Origin: Streptomyces sp. NBC_01431
GTDB lineage: Bacteria > Actinomycetota > Actinomycetes > Streptomycetales > Streptomycetaceae
DNA length: 64,000 bases
NCBI RefSeq assembly: GCF_036231355.1
Contig: NZ_CP109496.1
Coordinates: 1,984,001-2,048,000, forward strand
Direction: 5' to 3'
Made by a program: the position numbers and the translations under genes
Part shown: positions 1 to 13,473 of the stretch, piece after piece
How the letters are laid out: each line of letters begins with the position of its first letter
How positions within the stretch are numbered: the first letter of the stretch is position 1
The notes under the pieces: generated by a model
Database searches by the model: none
What the model saw: the letters and a program-made list of their open reading frames with translations, nothing else
Told to the model about the DNA's origin: nothing

Positions 1-831
1 ACCCACGACACCAAGCGCAGCGCACAGGTGCGGGCCCGGATCGCGGTCCTTTCGGAGTGCCCCGGGCGGTGGGCCGCGCTGCTCGACCGGCTCGCGGGCG
101 CGCGGGCGCCGGACCAGCAGCTGGCCTGGATGGCCTGGCAGACGTCGGTGGGGCTCGGGGGCCTGCCGGAGACGGAGCGGCTCACGGCGGCACTCCTCAA
201 GGCGGTGCGCGAGGCCGGTCTCCGTACGACATGGACGGAACAGGACCCGGAGTACGAGAAGGCGGTGGCCGATTTCGTGGCGGCCGGACCCGGTGGCGAA
301 CCAGCCCTAGCCGTAAGGGAGTTCGCCGAGGAGACCCGGGCGGCCGTGCGGGCCAACAGCCTGGGCGCGGCGCTGCTGCATCTGACCATGCCGGGCGTGC
401 CCGACCTCTACCAGGGGACGGAGGAGGAGTACACCGCGCTGGTGGATCCGGACAACCGCCGCCTGGTCCGGTTCGAGCGGGCCGCGCTCGCCGACCCCGG
501 CGAGAAGCTCGGGGTGACCATGGCGGCCTTGCGTCTACGCCGTGAACTCCCCCATGTCTTCGGCGAGTCGGGGACGTACGCCGCCCTGTCCGCGCGGGGC
601 GACCGGGCCGGTCACTGCGTGGCGTTCTGCCGCTCGGGCGAGGCGGTCACGGCGGTGACGCGGCTCTCGCTTCAGCTGGCGGAGGCGGGGGGCTGGGCGG
701 GCACGGAGCTGCATTTGCCGGACGGCCGGTGGGTCGATGTCCTTGTTCCGGGGCGGGAGTTCACGGGCCCGGTGGCCCTTGACGACCTCTTCTCGGGGCT
801 CCCGGTGGCGCTGCTCAGGAGGGCCGTATGA
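1..831 (+). CDS. treY: Malto-oligosyltrehalose synthase, C-terminal part (partial)
   Basis: The reading frame is open from base 1, so this is the last 276 residues of a longer gene cut by the window edge. TreY (GH13) converts the reducing end of malto-oligosaccharides to a terminal trehalosyl unit, which TreZ then cleaves. The fragment opens with the family segment HDTKRSAQVRARIAVLSE, and around nt 388-475 carries PGVPDLYQGTEEEY followed by LVDPDNRR, both typical of the TreY C-terminal half. treZ lies 2.3 kb downstream on the same strand, supporting a TreY-TreZ trehalose route. The gap between them holds two minus-strand genes, so the two are probably not co-transcribed. Confidence 0.93.
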   Translation, partial: THDTKRSAQVRARIAVLSECPGRWAALLDRLAGARAPDQQLAWMAWQTSVGLGGLPETERLTAALLKAVREAGLRTTWTEQDPEYEKAVADFVAAGPGGEPALAVREFAEETRAAVRANSLGAALLHLTMPGVPDLYQGTEEEYTALVDPDNRRLVRFERAALADPGEKLGVTMAALRLRRELPHVFGESGTYAALSARGDRAGHCVAFCRSGEAVTAVTRLSLQLAEAGGWAGTELHLPDGRWVDVLVPGREFTGPVALDDLFSGLPVALLRRAV

Positions 832-1852
832 GCAGGAGGCGAGGGGCTCGGGTGAGCAGTCCGCATTCGACCGCCTCGAAGCCGTCGGCCGGGCGCAGGC
901 CCGGCATGGCGGTGAGCAGGGCGTTCACCGCGCAATCCGCCTGGAGTTCGGCGACCCGGGCGGCCGGGCAGTCGGCGGGCCCGAACGCGAGCCCGCCGGG
1001 GTTCGCGCGGTGCAGGTCGAAGGTGTCGGGGTCGGCGAACCGGTCGGGGTCCCGGCTCGCGGCGCCCACGAGCAGGGCGACGGCGGCTCCCGCCGGGATG
1101 GTGGCGCCGGATATCGCCACGTCGCGAATGACGCGGCGCAGCACCACGTGCACGGGCGGGTTGCGCCTCAGCGATTCGTCCCAGGCTTGCCCGATCAGCG
1201 CCGGAACCGCCTTCACCAGCTCCAACTGCTCTGGGTTTTCCAGCAGGTTGGCCATGAGCGAGGCGATGGCCTGACCGGTGAGCGCGGCCTGGTCGGCGCA
1301 GCGCGCGGCGAGCAGGGCGACTCCGGTGCCGCCCCGGCGCCGTCCGAGGTCCGTGGCGCAGGGGGCCGCCGCCCGGCTGCGAGCCGGGCCGCCGTAGGGA
1401 CGGCCCATCACGGCTCCGTAGGAGAGCCCGGTGGCGGCGGCGATCGTGCCGGTCGGCAGCCAGCGGCAGAACTCCTCGACCAGATCGGCCTCCTGGCGTC
1501 CCGCGATGCGGCGGGCCAGCACATAGGCGGTGCGTGCGCACACTTCCCGCAGCAGGTCGAAGGCGCTCTCGGGCGCCGAGTACTCCTGGACGCAGTGCAC
1601 CGTCCCCGGCCCGCAGCACGTTCCTCGGCGCGGGCCGAGGAGGCGGGGGTCGCCGAGCGCGGGGACGACATCGGCGTATCGGCTGACCAGCCAGGCTTCC
1701 AGTCTGTCGTCCCACAGCAGCGGGTGTTCCTCGCGCAGGGTCCGGTAGAAGGCGTACGGGTCGTTGCGGGCGGCGGGCCCGAGCAGCGAACGCTCCGGTG
1801 GCGCGGGGGCCGCGGGCGTCGGGCCCGCCCCGGGTGGCTCGACGGTGGTCAT
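815..1852 (-). CDS. Cytochrome P450-like protein with degenerate heme loop
   Basis: 345 aa from the ATG at 1852, which has GGGGAGG about 7 nt upstream; an in-frame upstream ATG at 1960 is less likely. The fold is P450-like: an ExxR motif E226-S-L-R229, a following PPVHVVLRRVIRD segment typical of the K-helix region, and DPDRFADPDTFDLHR before the heme loop. The normal loop FGxGxHxCxG is shortened to FG-PAD-CP (290-296), missing the conserved Gly and His and two residues, although Cys295 remains. The I-helix acid-alcohol pair is not recognisable (LTGQAIASLMANL), and the protein is about 50 residues short. It may be a non-catalytic or decaying P450. It overlaps the treY 3' end by 17 bases tail to tail. 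Confidence 0.75.
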   Translation of the reverse strand: MTTVEPPGAGPTPAAPAPPERSLLGPAARNDPYAFYRTLREEHPLLWDDRLEAWLVSRYADVVPALGDPRLLGPRRGTCCGPGTVHCVQEYSAPESAFDLLREVCARTAYVLARRIAGRQEADLVEEFCRWLPTGTIAAATGLSYGAVMGRPYGGPARSRAAAPCATDLGRRRGGTGVALLAARCADQAALTGQAIASLMANLLENPEQLELVKAVPALIGQAWDESLRRNPPVHVVLRRVIRDVAISGATIPAGAAVALLVGAASRDPDRFADPDTFDLHRANPGGLAFGPADCPAARVAELQADCAVNALLTAMPGLRPADGFEAVECGLLTRAPRLLLIRPS

Positions 1853-2141
1853 GGCGCGCCTCCCCGGTCGGCGCCCGGCGGGGCGCGGTCGTACCGGATC
1901 TCCGGCGGCTGTGCGGACCGCCGCCGGGCCCGGTGGGTGTTCCCAGCGGACCACTTCCACCGGAAGGCCGCGATCGGCGTTCGGCCGTACGGGTGAGAGT
2001 CGCCGCTGCCGGATGGCGCTGACCTGCGCGTACAGCTCGGCGAAGGCGTACGTGCGGTGCCGGGAGGGGTGTGAAGTCGGCCCACCGACACACGGCCGGG
2101 GTGAGGCCCCGGCCGGGCGCGCGGGGATCGGCTGGTGCGGG

Positions 2142-2696
2142 TCAGTGGGTGGCGAGGCGGAAGGCCATCCGGCCGAAGGTCACCTGGTCGCCGTCCGCCA
2201 CGAACACCGCACCCGTCACGCGGCGGCCGTTGACGCAGGTCCCGTTGGTGGAGCCGAGGTCGCGCAGCAGCCACTTCCCGGACTGGAAGGTGAGTTCGGC
2301 GTGTACGCGGGAGACCGTGTCATGGCTCAGTCGGAGCCCGTTGGCCGGATCGCGGCCGATCCTCAGCGGATACGGGCCCGGCACGGGGAAGAGGAGTTTG
2401 GGCAGCCGCTCCGACTGCCACGCCCTGCGCAGCGAGACCGAGAACTCCGACACCTTGCCGACCGCGCCGAACACCGCCTTGGCCCAGCGGTTGCCGCGCT
2501 CCAAGTCGGCGGTCAGCACCGCCAGTTCATCGGCCTTGCGGGCGGCGAGTGCCAGTTCCATGCGGCGCAGGAACGTGTCGTGCGACAACTTCCCCTCGGC
2601 GGCGCCCTCCCGCAGCACATCCAGCACCCGGTCGCGCTCCGCGTCGGAGAGCCGGGCGGGCGCCGCGGAGGTGTGGAATTCGAAGGAGGACGTCAC
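2142..2696 (-). CDS. DUF1707 and FHA domain protein
   Basis: 184 aa from a GTG at 2696 with an AAGGA-type ribosome site; longer in-frame starts reach back to 2930 but add low-complexity sequence. Residues about 10-60 (LSDAERDRVLDVLREG through the leucine-rich stretch) match the short DUF1707 domain common in actinobacteria. Residues about 110-184 form an FHA phosphothreonine-binding domain with the motifs IGRD, LSHDTVSRVHAEL and LGSTNGT. FHA domains bind phosphothreonine peptides, so a role reading out Ser/Thr kinase signalling is likely. No kinase gene is adjacent. There is no signal peptide or obvious membrane segment. Confidence 0.85.
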   Translation of the reverse strand: MTSSFEFHTSAAPARLSDAERDRVLDVLREGAAEGKLSHDTFLRRMELALAARKADELAVLTADLERGNRWAKAVFGAVGKVSEFSVSLRRAWQSERLPKLLFPVPGPYPLRIGRDPANGLRLSHDTVSRVHAELTFQSGKWLLRDLGSTNGTCVNGRRVTGAVFVADGDQVTFGRMAFRLATH

Positions 2697-2889
2697 ACGA
2701 CGATTGTCCTTCCAGAAGGCCGGAAGTGTCCAGCAGACCGGCGCCCCGCGGGCGCGGGCCCCTGACCATGCCGCCCCACCTGACCTGCGACGCAGCCAGA
2801 CCGTCCGGTCAACTCCCTTGGCGGGCGCACCCGGTGCGTTGGTGGGGTCGGCCGACTTCCCCGCGCTTGGAGCCCCGGAGGCCACGCTC

Positions 2890-3070
2890 GTGACGACTTT
2901 CCCGCCGGACATCACCATCCGCCCGGCCACCGACCGCGACGCGGGCTGCCCGAGACGAAGCGGCCCGCATCCGTGCCCCCACGGACCTGGCCGACGTCCC
3001 CATGGCGCACGCGTTCGCCCATGCGGGCTACGTCGCCTTCGAGCGCGCGATCAACATGGTCCGGAAGTAG
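2890..3070 (+). pseudogene. GNAT acetyltransferase remnant
   Basis: A GTG at 2890 begins a frame reading TTFPPDITIRPATDRDA, the typical N-terminus of a GNAT N-acetyltransferase (the ITIRPATxxD strand). The frame then loses sense. In a different frame, DLADVPMAHAFAHAGYVAFERAINMV ends at a TAG at 3070, which looks like the C-terminus of the same kind of enzyme. The 181-bp span is not a multiple of three and the whole acetyl-CoA-binding core is missing, so this is best read as an internally deleted pseudogene. The identification rests on short end segments only. Confidence 0.5.
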
Positions 3071-3142
3071 TCACGAATTGCGGGCGTGTCCCCCTCCGCT
3101 GTCGCACCATGGTCGCAACCGGCAACGACAGGGGGACACCCA

Positions 3143-4882
3143 GTGCTGTTCGAAGTGTGGGCGCCGAACGCCGAACGGGCCGCCCTTCTCCTGGAAGGCG
3201 TCACCCGTCCCATGAGCCGCCACCCCCTGCGGGCGGGCTGGTGGCAGACCGAGGCCGAGGGCCATCCGGACGACCGCTACGGATACGTCCTGGACGACGG
3301 GCCGGTGCTGCCGGACCCGCGATCGCGACGCCAGCCCGACGGACCCGACGGCCTCAGTGCCGTCGTCGTCCACGAAACCTTCGACTGGCAGCACCCCTGG
3401 GCGGGCCGCCCGCTGCCACGCGCCGTCCTGTACGAGCTGCACATCGGCACCTTCACCCCGGAAGGCACCCTCGACGCGGCGATCCAACACCTCTCGCATC
3501 TGGCCGAGTTGGGGATCACCCACATCGAGCTGATGCCGGTGTGCCCGTTCCCGGGGCAGCACGGCTGGGGGTACGAGGGCGTCTCGCTGTGGGCGGTGCA
3601 CGAGCCGTACGGCGGACCCGAGGCGCTGAAGCGGTTTGTCGACTCCGCGCATTCCCATGGGCTCGGCGTGGTCCTGGACGTCGTACACAACCACCTGGGC
3701 CCGTCCGGCAACTACCTGCCGGCCTTCGGCCCGTACTTCACCGACACCCATCACACGCCCTGGGGCGCGGCCGTCAACCTGGACGCCCCCGGCTCCAACG
3801 AGGTCCGCGAGTACCTCCTGGAGAGCGCACTGGCCTGGCTGCGCGACTACCGTCTCGACGGGCTGCGCCTGGACGCGGTGCACGCGCTGGCCGACACCCG
3901 TGCGTACCCCTTCCTCGAAGAGCTCTCGACCGCCGTCGACGTGCTCGCCGTCGACGTCGACCGACCGCTCTTCCTCATCGCCGAGTCCGATGCCTGCGAC
4001 CCGCGCACGACCACCCCGCGCGGTGAGGGCGGCCTGGGCCTGCACGCGCAGTGGAACGACGACTTCCACCATGCGCTGCACACCGCGCTCACCGGCGAGT
4101 CCCAGGGCTACTACGCCGACTTCGCCCGCGCCCCGCTGTCCGCGCTCGCCAAGACGCTGACCCGCGTCTTCTTTCACGACGGTACGTATTCGAGCTTCCG
4201 CGGCCGCACGCACGGCCGCCCGGTCGACCGGCACCGCACCCCCGCACATCGCTTCGTGGGCTACGCACAGACCCACGACCAGATCGGCAACCGGGCCCAG
4301 GGCGACCGGCTCTCGGCCACACTGACCCCCGGCCTGCTGGCCTGCGCGGCGACCCTGACCCTGACGAGCCCGTACCCGCCGATGCTGTTCATGGGCGAGG
4401 AGTGGGGCGCCCGCACGCCCTGGCAGTTCTTCACCGACCACACCGACCCCGAGCTCGCCCGAGCCGTACGGGACGGCAGGCGGCGGGAGTTCGCGGCGCA
4501 CGGCTGGGCCGCCGAGGACATCCCGGACCCGCAGGACCCGGCGACCCGGCGGCGTTCGTGCCTCGACTGGAGCGAACCGGACAACCAACCGCACGCGAGG
4601 CTGCTCGCCTGGCACCGCGAGCTGATCGCGCTGCGCCACAAGCGGGCGGACCTCACCGATCCCGACCTGGCGGCCGTCAAGGTGGCGTACGACGAGGAGG
4701 CGCGCTGGCTGACCTACCGGCGCGGTGACCTGCGGGTCGCGGTCAACCTCGGCAAGGAGCCGGCCAGGATCAGGCTCGGGGACGGCGGCCGGGTCCTCGC
4801 ATCGTGGGAGCCGCTCGGGGCACCGGGCGCGGACGGCCTGCTGCTGATGCCGCCCCAGTCGTGCGCGGTCCTCGGCCCCTGA
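3143..4882 (+). CDS. treZ: Malto-oligosyltrehalose trehalohydrolase
   Basis: 579 aa from a GTG at 3143 preceded by AGGGGGA at a good distance; the product starts LFEVWAPNAERAALLLEG. TreZ (GH13) hydrolyses the bond next to the terminal trehalosyl unit made by TreY, releasing free trehalose in the cytoplasm. An N-terminal beta-sandwich (1-90) is followed by the catalytic barrel. The catalytic positions are visible: the Asp in GLRLDAVHAL (about residue 240), the Glu in FLIAESDACD (about 279) and the Asp in QTHDQIGNR (about 376). Length matches the family. It stands alone on the plus strand, with a convergent M24 peptidase gene 36 bp after its stop. Confidence 0.95.
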   Translation: MLFEVWAPNAERAALLLEGVTRPMSRHPLRAGWWQTEAEGHPDDRYGYVLDDGPVLPDPRSRRQPDGPDGLSAVVVHETFDWQHPWAGRPLPRAVLYELHIGTFTPEGTLDAAIQHLSHLAELGITHIELMPVCPFPGQHGWGYEGVSLWAVHEPYGGPEALKRFVDSAHSHGLGVVLDVVHNHLGPSGNYLPAFGPYFTDTHHTPWGAAVNLDAPGSNEVREYLLESALAWLRDYRLDGLRLDAVHALADTRAYPFLEELSTAVDVLAVDVDRPLFLIAESDACDPRTTTPRGEGGLGLHAQWNDDFHHALHTALTGESQGYYADFARAPLSALAKTLTRVFFHDGTYSSFRGRTHGRPVDRHRTPAHRFVGYAQTHDQIGNRAQGDRLSATLTPGLLACAATLTLTSPYPPMLFMGEEWGARTPWQFFTDHTDPELARAVRDGRRREFAAHGWAAEDIPDPQDPATRRRSCLDWSEPDNQPHARLLAWHRELIALRHKRADLTDPDLAAVKVAYDEEARWLTYRRGDLRVAVNLGKEPARIRLGDGGRVLASWEPLGAPGADGLLLMPPQSCAVLGP

Positions 4883-4918
4883 AGCCACTCCCCTCAACAG
4901 CCGTACCGAGGAAGGGAG

Positions 4919-6049
4919 TTACTCGACGATCGCCATGGCGTGGTCCGTGTTGTTCAAACGCCGACAACCGTCATCCGTAACGGTGACGATGTCCTCGATG
5001 CGGACACCGAAGCGGCCGGGCAGATAGATGCCCGGCTCGATGGAGAAGCACATACCGGGCACCAACGGCTGTTCCTCGCCCTCGATCATGTACGGCGGCT
5101 CGTGCGTGGTCACCCCGATGCCGTGGCCGGTGCGGTGGATGAAGTACTCGCCGTATCCGGCCTCTTCGATGACCGCGCGCGCCGCACGGTCGATGTCCTG
5201 GCAGGCGACACCGGGCTTGACCGCCTCGAAGCCGGCCTGCTGGGCGGCGCGCACCACGTCGTGGACCCGCTGCTCCTCGGAGCTGGGCTTGCCGACGTGC
5301 ACGGTGCGTGTCGTATCGGAGCCGTAGCCGTACTTGAGGCCGCCGAAGTCGAGGACCACCATGTCGCCGCGCTCGATCGTGCGGTCGCCCGCCTCGTGGT
5401 GCGGATTAGCGCCGTTGGGCCCGGAACCGACGACGGTGAAGTCGACCTGTGAATGGCCGTACCGCAGCAGGAGGGCGGCGAGATCGGCGGCGACCTCAGT
5501 CTCCTTCCGGCCCTCGAAACGTACTCCCACGATCTCCTGGTACGCCTCGTCCGCCGCCGCCCCCGCGGACTCCAGGCGGGCCAGCTCGTGCTCGTCCTTG
5601 ACGGCGCGCAGCATCGGCAGCGCCTGGGTCAGCGAGACGTAGGACGTGCCGGGCAGTTCCCGCTGGAATCCGAGCAGATGCATCGCCCAGGCGTTGTCGC
5701 TCACGCCGAAGCGGCCGTCGACGTCGAGCAGTGGGGCAGTCACGGCGTACGGATCCTTGCCGTCGGTCCAGGCGCGCAGCGTCAGCGCCCCGGCCCCGGC
5801 GGCTTGCGCCGCGTCGGGCGCCTCCAAGGTGGGCACGACGAGGAACGGCTCCTGACCGGCCGCGAGCACCAGGGTGGTGAGCCGCTCGGTGATCGCCGTC
5901 GGCTGATAGCCGGTGAGGTACACGAGGTCGGGTCCGGGCGCGACGAGCACGCCGGCCAGACCGGCGTCGGCGGCCGTCTGGGCCGCGCGGGCCATCCGGG
6001 CCCGGTAGTCGTCGGCGGTGAAGGGCGCGGGGGCAGGCATCGTGGACAT
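4919..6049 (-). CDS. M24 family Xaa-Pro aminopeptidase
   Basis: 376 aa. The C-terminal pita-bread metallopeptidase domain (about 150-376) shows all five metal ligands: D234 in VVLDFGG, D245 in GSDTTRT, H309 in HRTGHGIG, E338 in FSIEPGIY and E352 in VRIEDIV. Residues 10-140 form the creatinase-like N-terminal domain seen in Xaa-Pro peptidases. The likely role is removal of N-terminal residues preceding proline in cytoplasmic peptides. There is no signal peptide. It is transcribed toward treZ and is preceded by a tandem duplication at 6080-6167 that also contains the end of the next gene. Confidence 0.9.
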   Translation of the reverse strand: MSTMPAPAPFTADDYRARMARAAQTAADAGLAGVLVAPGPDLVYLTGYQPTAITERLTTLVLAAGQEPFLVVPTLEAPDAAQAAGAGALTLRAWTDGKDPYAVTAPLLDVDGRFGVSDNAWAMHLLGFQRELPGTSYVSLTQALPMLRAVKDEHELARLESAGAAADEAYQEIVGVRFEGRKETEVAADLAALLLRYGHSQVDFTVVGSGPNGANPHHEAGDRTIERGDMVVLDFGGLKYGYGSDTTRTVHVGKPSSEEQRVHDVVRAAQQAGFEAVKPGVACQDIDRAARAVIEEAGYGEYFIHRTGHGIGVTTHEPPYMIEGEEQPLVPGMCFSIEPGIYLPGRFGVRIEDIVTVTDDGCRRLNNTDHAMAIVE

Positions 6050-6079
6050 GGCCTCATCCTGCCGGTACGCCCGTTGACG

Positions 6080-6167
6080 CGCGAGTGCGAATGCGGCGCG
6101 GGTGACGGGGTCCTTACAACCCTGGCGAGTGCGCGTACGGCGCGGGTGACGGGGTCCTTACAACCCC
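6080..6167. repeat. 44-bp tandem duplication at a gene's 3' end
   Basis: Two adjacent copies of a 44-bp unit. A 29-bp core shared exactly begins at 6094 and again at 6138 and ends in GGGTCCTTACAACCC. The preceding GCGAGTGCG is also duplicated. Copy 2 contains the stop codon (6158-6160) of the minus-strand gene 6158-7111, so copy 1 is a relic of the same 3' end lying just downstream of the stop. Confidence 0.85.
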
Positions 6168-7111
6168 TCCGTCTCCTCGCCCACCAGGCGTTCGAGCAGC
6201 TCGCCGAAGTCCTCCCCGACCACGATGCGCAGCCCGTCGCCGTCCCGGTCGCTGAGCTGAGTGAGCGTGCCGCCGCGCCACCAGTAGACGTACGGGCTGA
6301 TCGAACCGGGTGTGTCCTCGAAGCCGGAAGCGGCGAACGACGCCATGGCGTTGAGGGCGAGCACCATGCCGGAGTCGCGAATGACGTGGAAGGCGAGCTG
6401 ATGGCGGAAAGGCATCGCGACGAGCGCGCCCTCCGGAGGCAGCTCACGGCCGGTGACCTGACGGACCACGGCTTCCAGGGCGAGCACGCGACTCGCCGTG
6501 TAGAAGGAGTCGCCGACGACGAGATCGAAGCGCATCCCATCGTCGCCCTTCACCGTCTCATGGCCCTCGACGGGCAGCTCCCGCAGATTGCGCAGGGCCT
6601 GTTCCCGCAGGTCAGGGACCTTACCGAGAGGTTCGAGGGCCTCGTCGGTCAGCATCATGACGCTCTCGGGCAGGTCGAGAGCGAGGATCTCGTACAGCCC
6701 CGGCGCGACACTGCGGGCATAGCCGAAGCTCTGCGGGTCGAGGCCGTCGCGGCTGATCACGCGCGGGTAGAGCTGGGCGCGGATCTGATCCGGCGAGAGG
6801 GTTTCGAGTGCCGAAGGCGCGTCCATGGTGCGCAGCACCATCCCGACGTGTTTGCGGATGAGTTCCGGCCACATGCGCGGACCGCGCGGATCGTTGTGGC
6901 AGACGGCGGCGAGATTGCTCAGGCCGAACTGGCGGCCCGAGCTGTCCTTCACCAGGTCCGCGTAGACGGTGACCTCCAGGCCCAGCTCGGCGAACGCCTC
7001 CCTGACCTGAGCGCGGAAGCGGGTGCCCTCGCCGTCCGAGAAGAAGCCGAACTCGGGGTCCCGCGGGACATCGCTCGCATCCCGCTTGGGCCCTCGCCGG
7101 AATATCCCCAC
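6158..7111 (-). CDS. Uncharacterised cytoplasmic protein (possible DUF1444-like)
   Basis: 317 aa from a GTG at 7111 with AAGG about 9 nt upstream (VGIFRRGPKRD...). An upstream in-frame ATG at 7246 would overlap the kinase gene heavily and adds arginine-rich shadow sequence. No signal peptide, membrane segment or catalytic motif is recognised. The general pattern (conserved DPEFGFFSD start, a central RVISRD, a GDSFYTASRVL segment and acidic C-terminus) reminds me of the DUF1444 family, but I cannot confirm that. It follows the kinase gene in the same direction 41 bp after its stop, so the two may be co-transcribed. Confidence 0.7.
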   Translation of the reverse strand: MGIFRRGPKRDASDVPRDPEFGFFSDGEGTRFRAQVREAFAELGLEVTVYADLVKDSSGRQFGLSNLAAVCHNDPRGPRMWPELIRKHVGMVLRTMDAPSALETLSPDQIRAQLYPRVISRDGLDPQSFGYARSVAPGLYEILALDLPESVMMLTDEALEPLGKVPDLREQALRNLRELPVEGHETVKGDDGMRFDLVVGDSFYTASRVLALEAVVRQVTGRELPPEGALVAMPFRHQLAFHVIRDSGMVLALNAMASFAASGFEDTPGSISPYVYWWRGGTLTQLSDRDGDGLRIVVGEDFGELLERLVGEETEGL

Positions 7112-7152
7112 GTCTGCTGCCTTTCCGTCGCACCGTCGCCGGAGCTGCGAGC

Positions 7153-7785
7153 CTACCCAGTGAGCGCCCCGGTGATGACAAGATCCGCCCGCTCCCGGCC
7201 GGACGCCACGAGACGCGCGTTGACCTCGTCGGACTCCCGGACCCACCGCTCCGCATACGGCCTGGGCTTCCCGTGCCGCACATGCCGCTCCACCAGCCCG
7301 CGCACCCGCAGCTCCTCATCGGCGTGCAGGTACCAGATCTCGTCGACGAGGTCCCTGACCTGCGCCCAGGCCCCTTCGTCGTGCAGCAGATAATTTCCTT
7401 CGGTCACCACGAGCGGCACATCCGGCGCAACCGGAACGCTCCCGGCCAGCGCCTCCTCCAGCGACCGGTCGAATTCCGGCGCGTATACGACCGCGCCCGG
7501 CTTCGGTGAGCGCAGCCGGGCGAGCAGCGCGACGTATCCGTCGGCGTCGAAGGTGTCGGGCGCGCCCTTGCGTTCGGTACGTCCCAGCCGGCGCAGCTCC
7601 GCGTTGGCGAGATGGAAGCCGTCCATCGGAACGAGCACGGCCTGACCGTCGAGACGCCGCACCAACTCCACGGCGAGCGTGGACTTCCCGGCACCCGGCG
7701 GCCCGGCGATCCCGAGAACGCGGCGGCGACCGGGAACTATGAGGCTGCGGGCACGGGAGACGAGCCGGGCCAGATCTGGATCCAT
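7153..7785 (-). CDS. P-loop nucleoside/pantothenate kinase-like protein
   Basis: 210 aa from the ATG at 7785 (MDPDLARLV); a longer start at 7851 would overlap the divergent gene. It has a Walker A motif GPPGAGKS near residues 28-34, a VPMDGFHLAN motif and the segment EGNYLLHDEG. These are typical of the uridine kinase/pantothenate kinase-like P-loop family, which includes fructose transport kinase FrcK and many nucleoside/nucleotide kinase-family proteins. The substrate cannot be told from sequence. It is divergent from the glyoxalase gene, with a 55-bp shared intergenic region. Confidence 0.85.
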   Translation of the reverse strand: MDPDLARLVSRARSLIVPGRRRVLGIAGPPGAGKSTLAVELVRRLDGQAVLVPMDGFHLANAELRRLGRTERKGAPDTFDADGYVALLARLRSPKPGAVVYAPEFDRSLEEALAGSVPVAPDVPLVVTEGNYLLHDEGAWAQVRDLVDEIWYLHADEELRVRGLVERHVRHGKPRPYAERWVRESDEVNARLVASGRERADLVITGALTG

Positions 7786-7840
7786 GACCGCATTGTTCCA
7801 CCGCCGCCGCTGGTCCAGTGGTACGTATAACCTTAGGCGC

Positions 7841-8233
7841 ATGCCGCACATCGCACTGATTACGCTCGTCGTGCGCGACTACGACGAGGCCATCGACTTC
7901 TACACCCGCGCACTCGGTTTCGAACTGGCCGAGGACACCGATCGGGGGGACGGTTCGCGCTGGGTGGTGGTACGCCCGCCCGGCTCGGCGAACGGGGCAG
8001 TCTCGCTCCTCCTGGCCCGCGCCAAGGACGACGCCCAACTGGCGAGCGTGGGCGCGCAGACCGGCGGCCGGGTCGGATTCTTCCTGCACACCGAGAACTT
8101 CGCGCGCGACCACTCCCGGATGCTGGCCGCCGGAGTCCGTTTCCTGGAGGAACCGCGGCACGAGCCGTACGGTTCGGTCGCGGTGTTCGAGGACCTCTAC
8201 GGAAATCGCTGGGACCTGTTGCAGCCGGCTTAA
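7841..8233 (+). CDS. VOC/glyoxalase-fold protein
   Basis: 130 aa from the ATG at 7841. It is a single vicinal-oxygen-chelate module pair: ITLVVRDYDEAIDFYTRALGFEL at the start, HEPYGSVAVFEDLYGNRWDLLQP at the end. The end segment contains the usual C-terminal Glu-containing strand of glyoxalase/bleomycin-resistance proteins. Such small VOC proteins are dioxygenases, isomerases, lyases or drug-binding proteins, and the substrate cannot be assigned. It ends just before a strong hairpin (8271-8315) shared with the oncoming rRNA operon. Confidence 0.88.
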   Translation: MPHIALITLVVRDYDEAIDFYTRALGFELAEDTDRGDGSRWVVVRPPGSANGAVSLLLARAKDDAQLASVGAQTGGRVGFFLHTENFARDHSRMLAAGVRFLEEPRHEPYGSVAVFEDLYGNRWDLLQPA

Positions 8234-8269
8234 CGGAATTCGGGACGGAGGCCCGGCCCTTAAACGCAG

Positions 8270-8316
8270 AAAAGCCCCGCACCGTGATCCCGAAGGAATC
8301 ATGATGCGGGGCTTTC
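8270..8316. terminator. Bidirectional terminator after rRNA operon
   Basis: Perfect 11-bp arms AAAGCCCCGCA (8271-8281) and TGCGGGGCTTT (8305-8315). The A-tract on one side and T-tract on the other suit termination from both directions: the minus-strand rRNA operon and the plus-strand glyoxalase gene. Confidence 0.9.
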
Positions 8317-8326
8317 CCCAAAAATT

Positions 8327-8445
8327 GTTCGGCGGCGTCCTACTCTCCCACAGGGTCCCCCCTGCAGTACCATCGGCGCTGAAAGGCTTAGCTTCCGGGT
8401 TCGGAATGTAACCGGGCGTTTCCCTAACGCTATGACCACCGAAAC
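8327..8445 (-). rRNA. rrf: 5S ribosomal RNA
   Basis: About 119 nt. On the minus strand it starts GTTTCGGTGGTCATAGC and ends GGACGCCGCCGAAC, with the standard 5S segments CCGAACCCGGAAGCTAAGCC and GGGAGAGTAGG between. It is the last gene of the operon, directly before the terminator. Ends are placed by homology, within a few bases. Confidence 0.95.
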
Positions 8446-8511
8446 ACTATGAAGTTGAACACCGGAACCCCAAGCAGGGGCTCTGACAGCTGTTCATTGC
8501 TTCAGAACAAA

Positions 8512-8528
8512 CACAGTGGACGCGAGCA
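8512..8528 (-). other. Pre-23S processing stem, 3' arm
   Basis: CACAGTGGACGCGAGCA on the plus strand is an exact 17-bp complement of the arm at 11662-11678 on the other side of the 23S gene. Together they would form the double-stranded stem from which RNase III releases pre-23S RNA. Confidence 0.8.
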
Positions 8529-8530
8529 AC

Positions 8531-13473
<4,943 letters not shown>

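Noticed and set aside
1764..4026. Plus-strand frames across the P450, FHA and treZ genes
   Set aside because: They are shadow frames of the real genes with unnatural composition, except for the short GNAT remnant.
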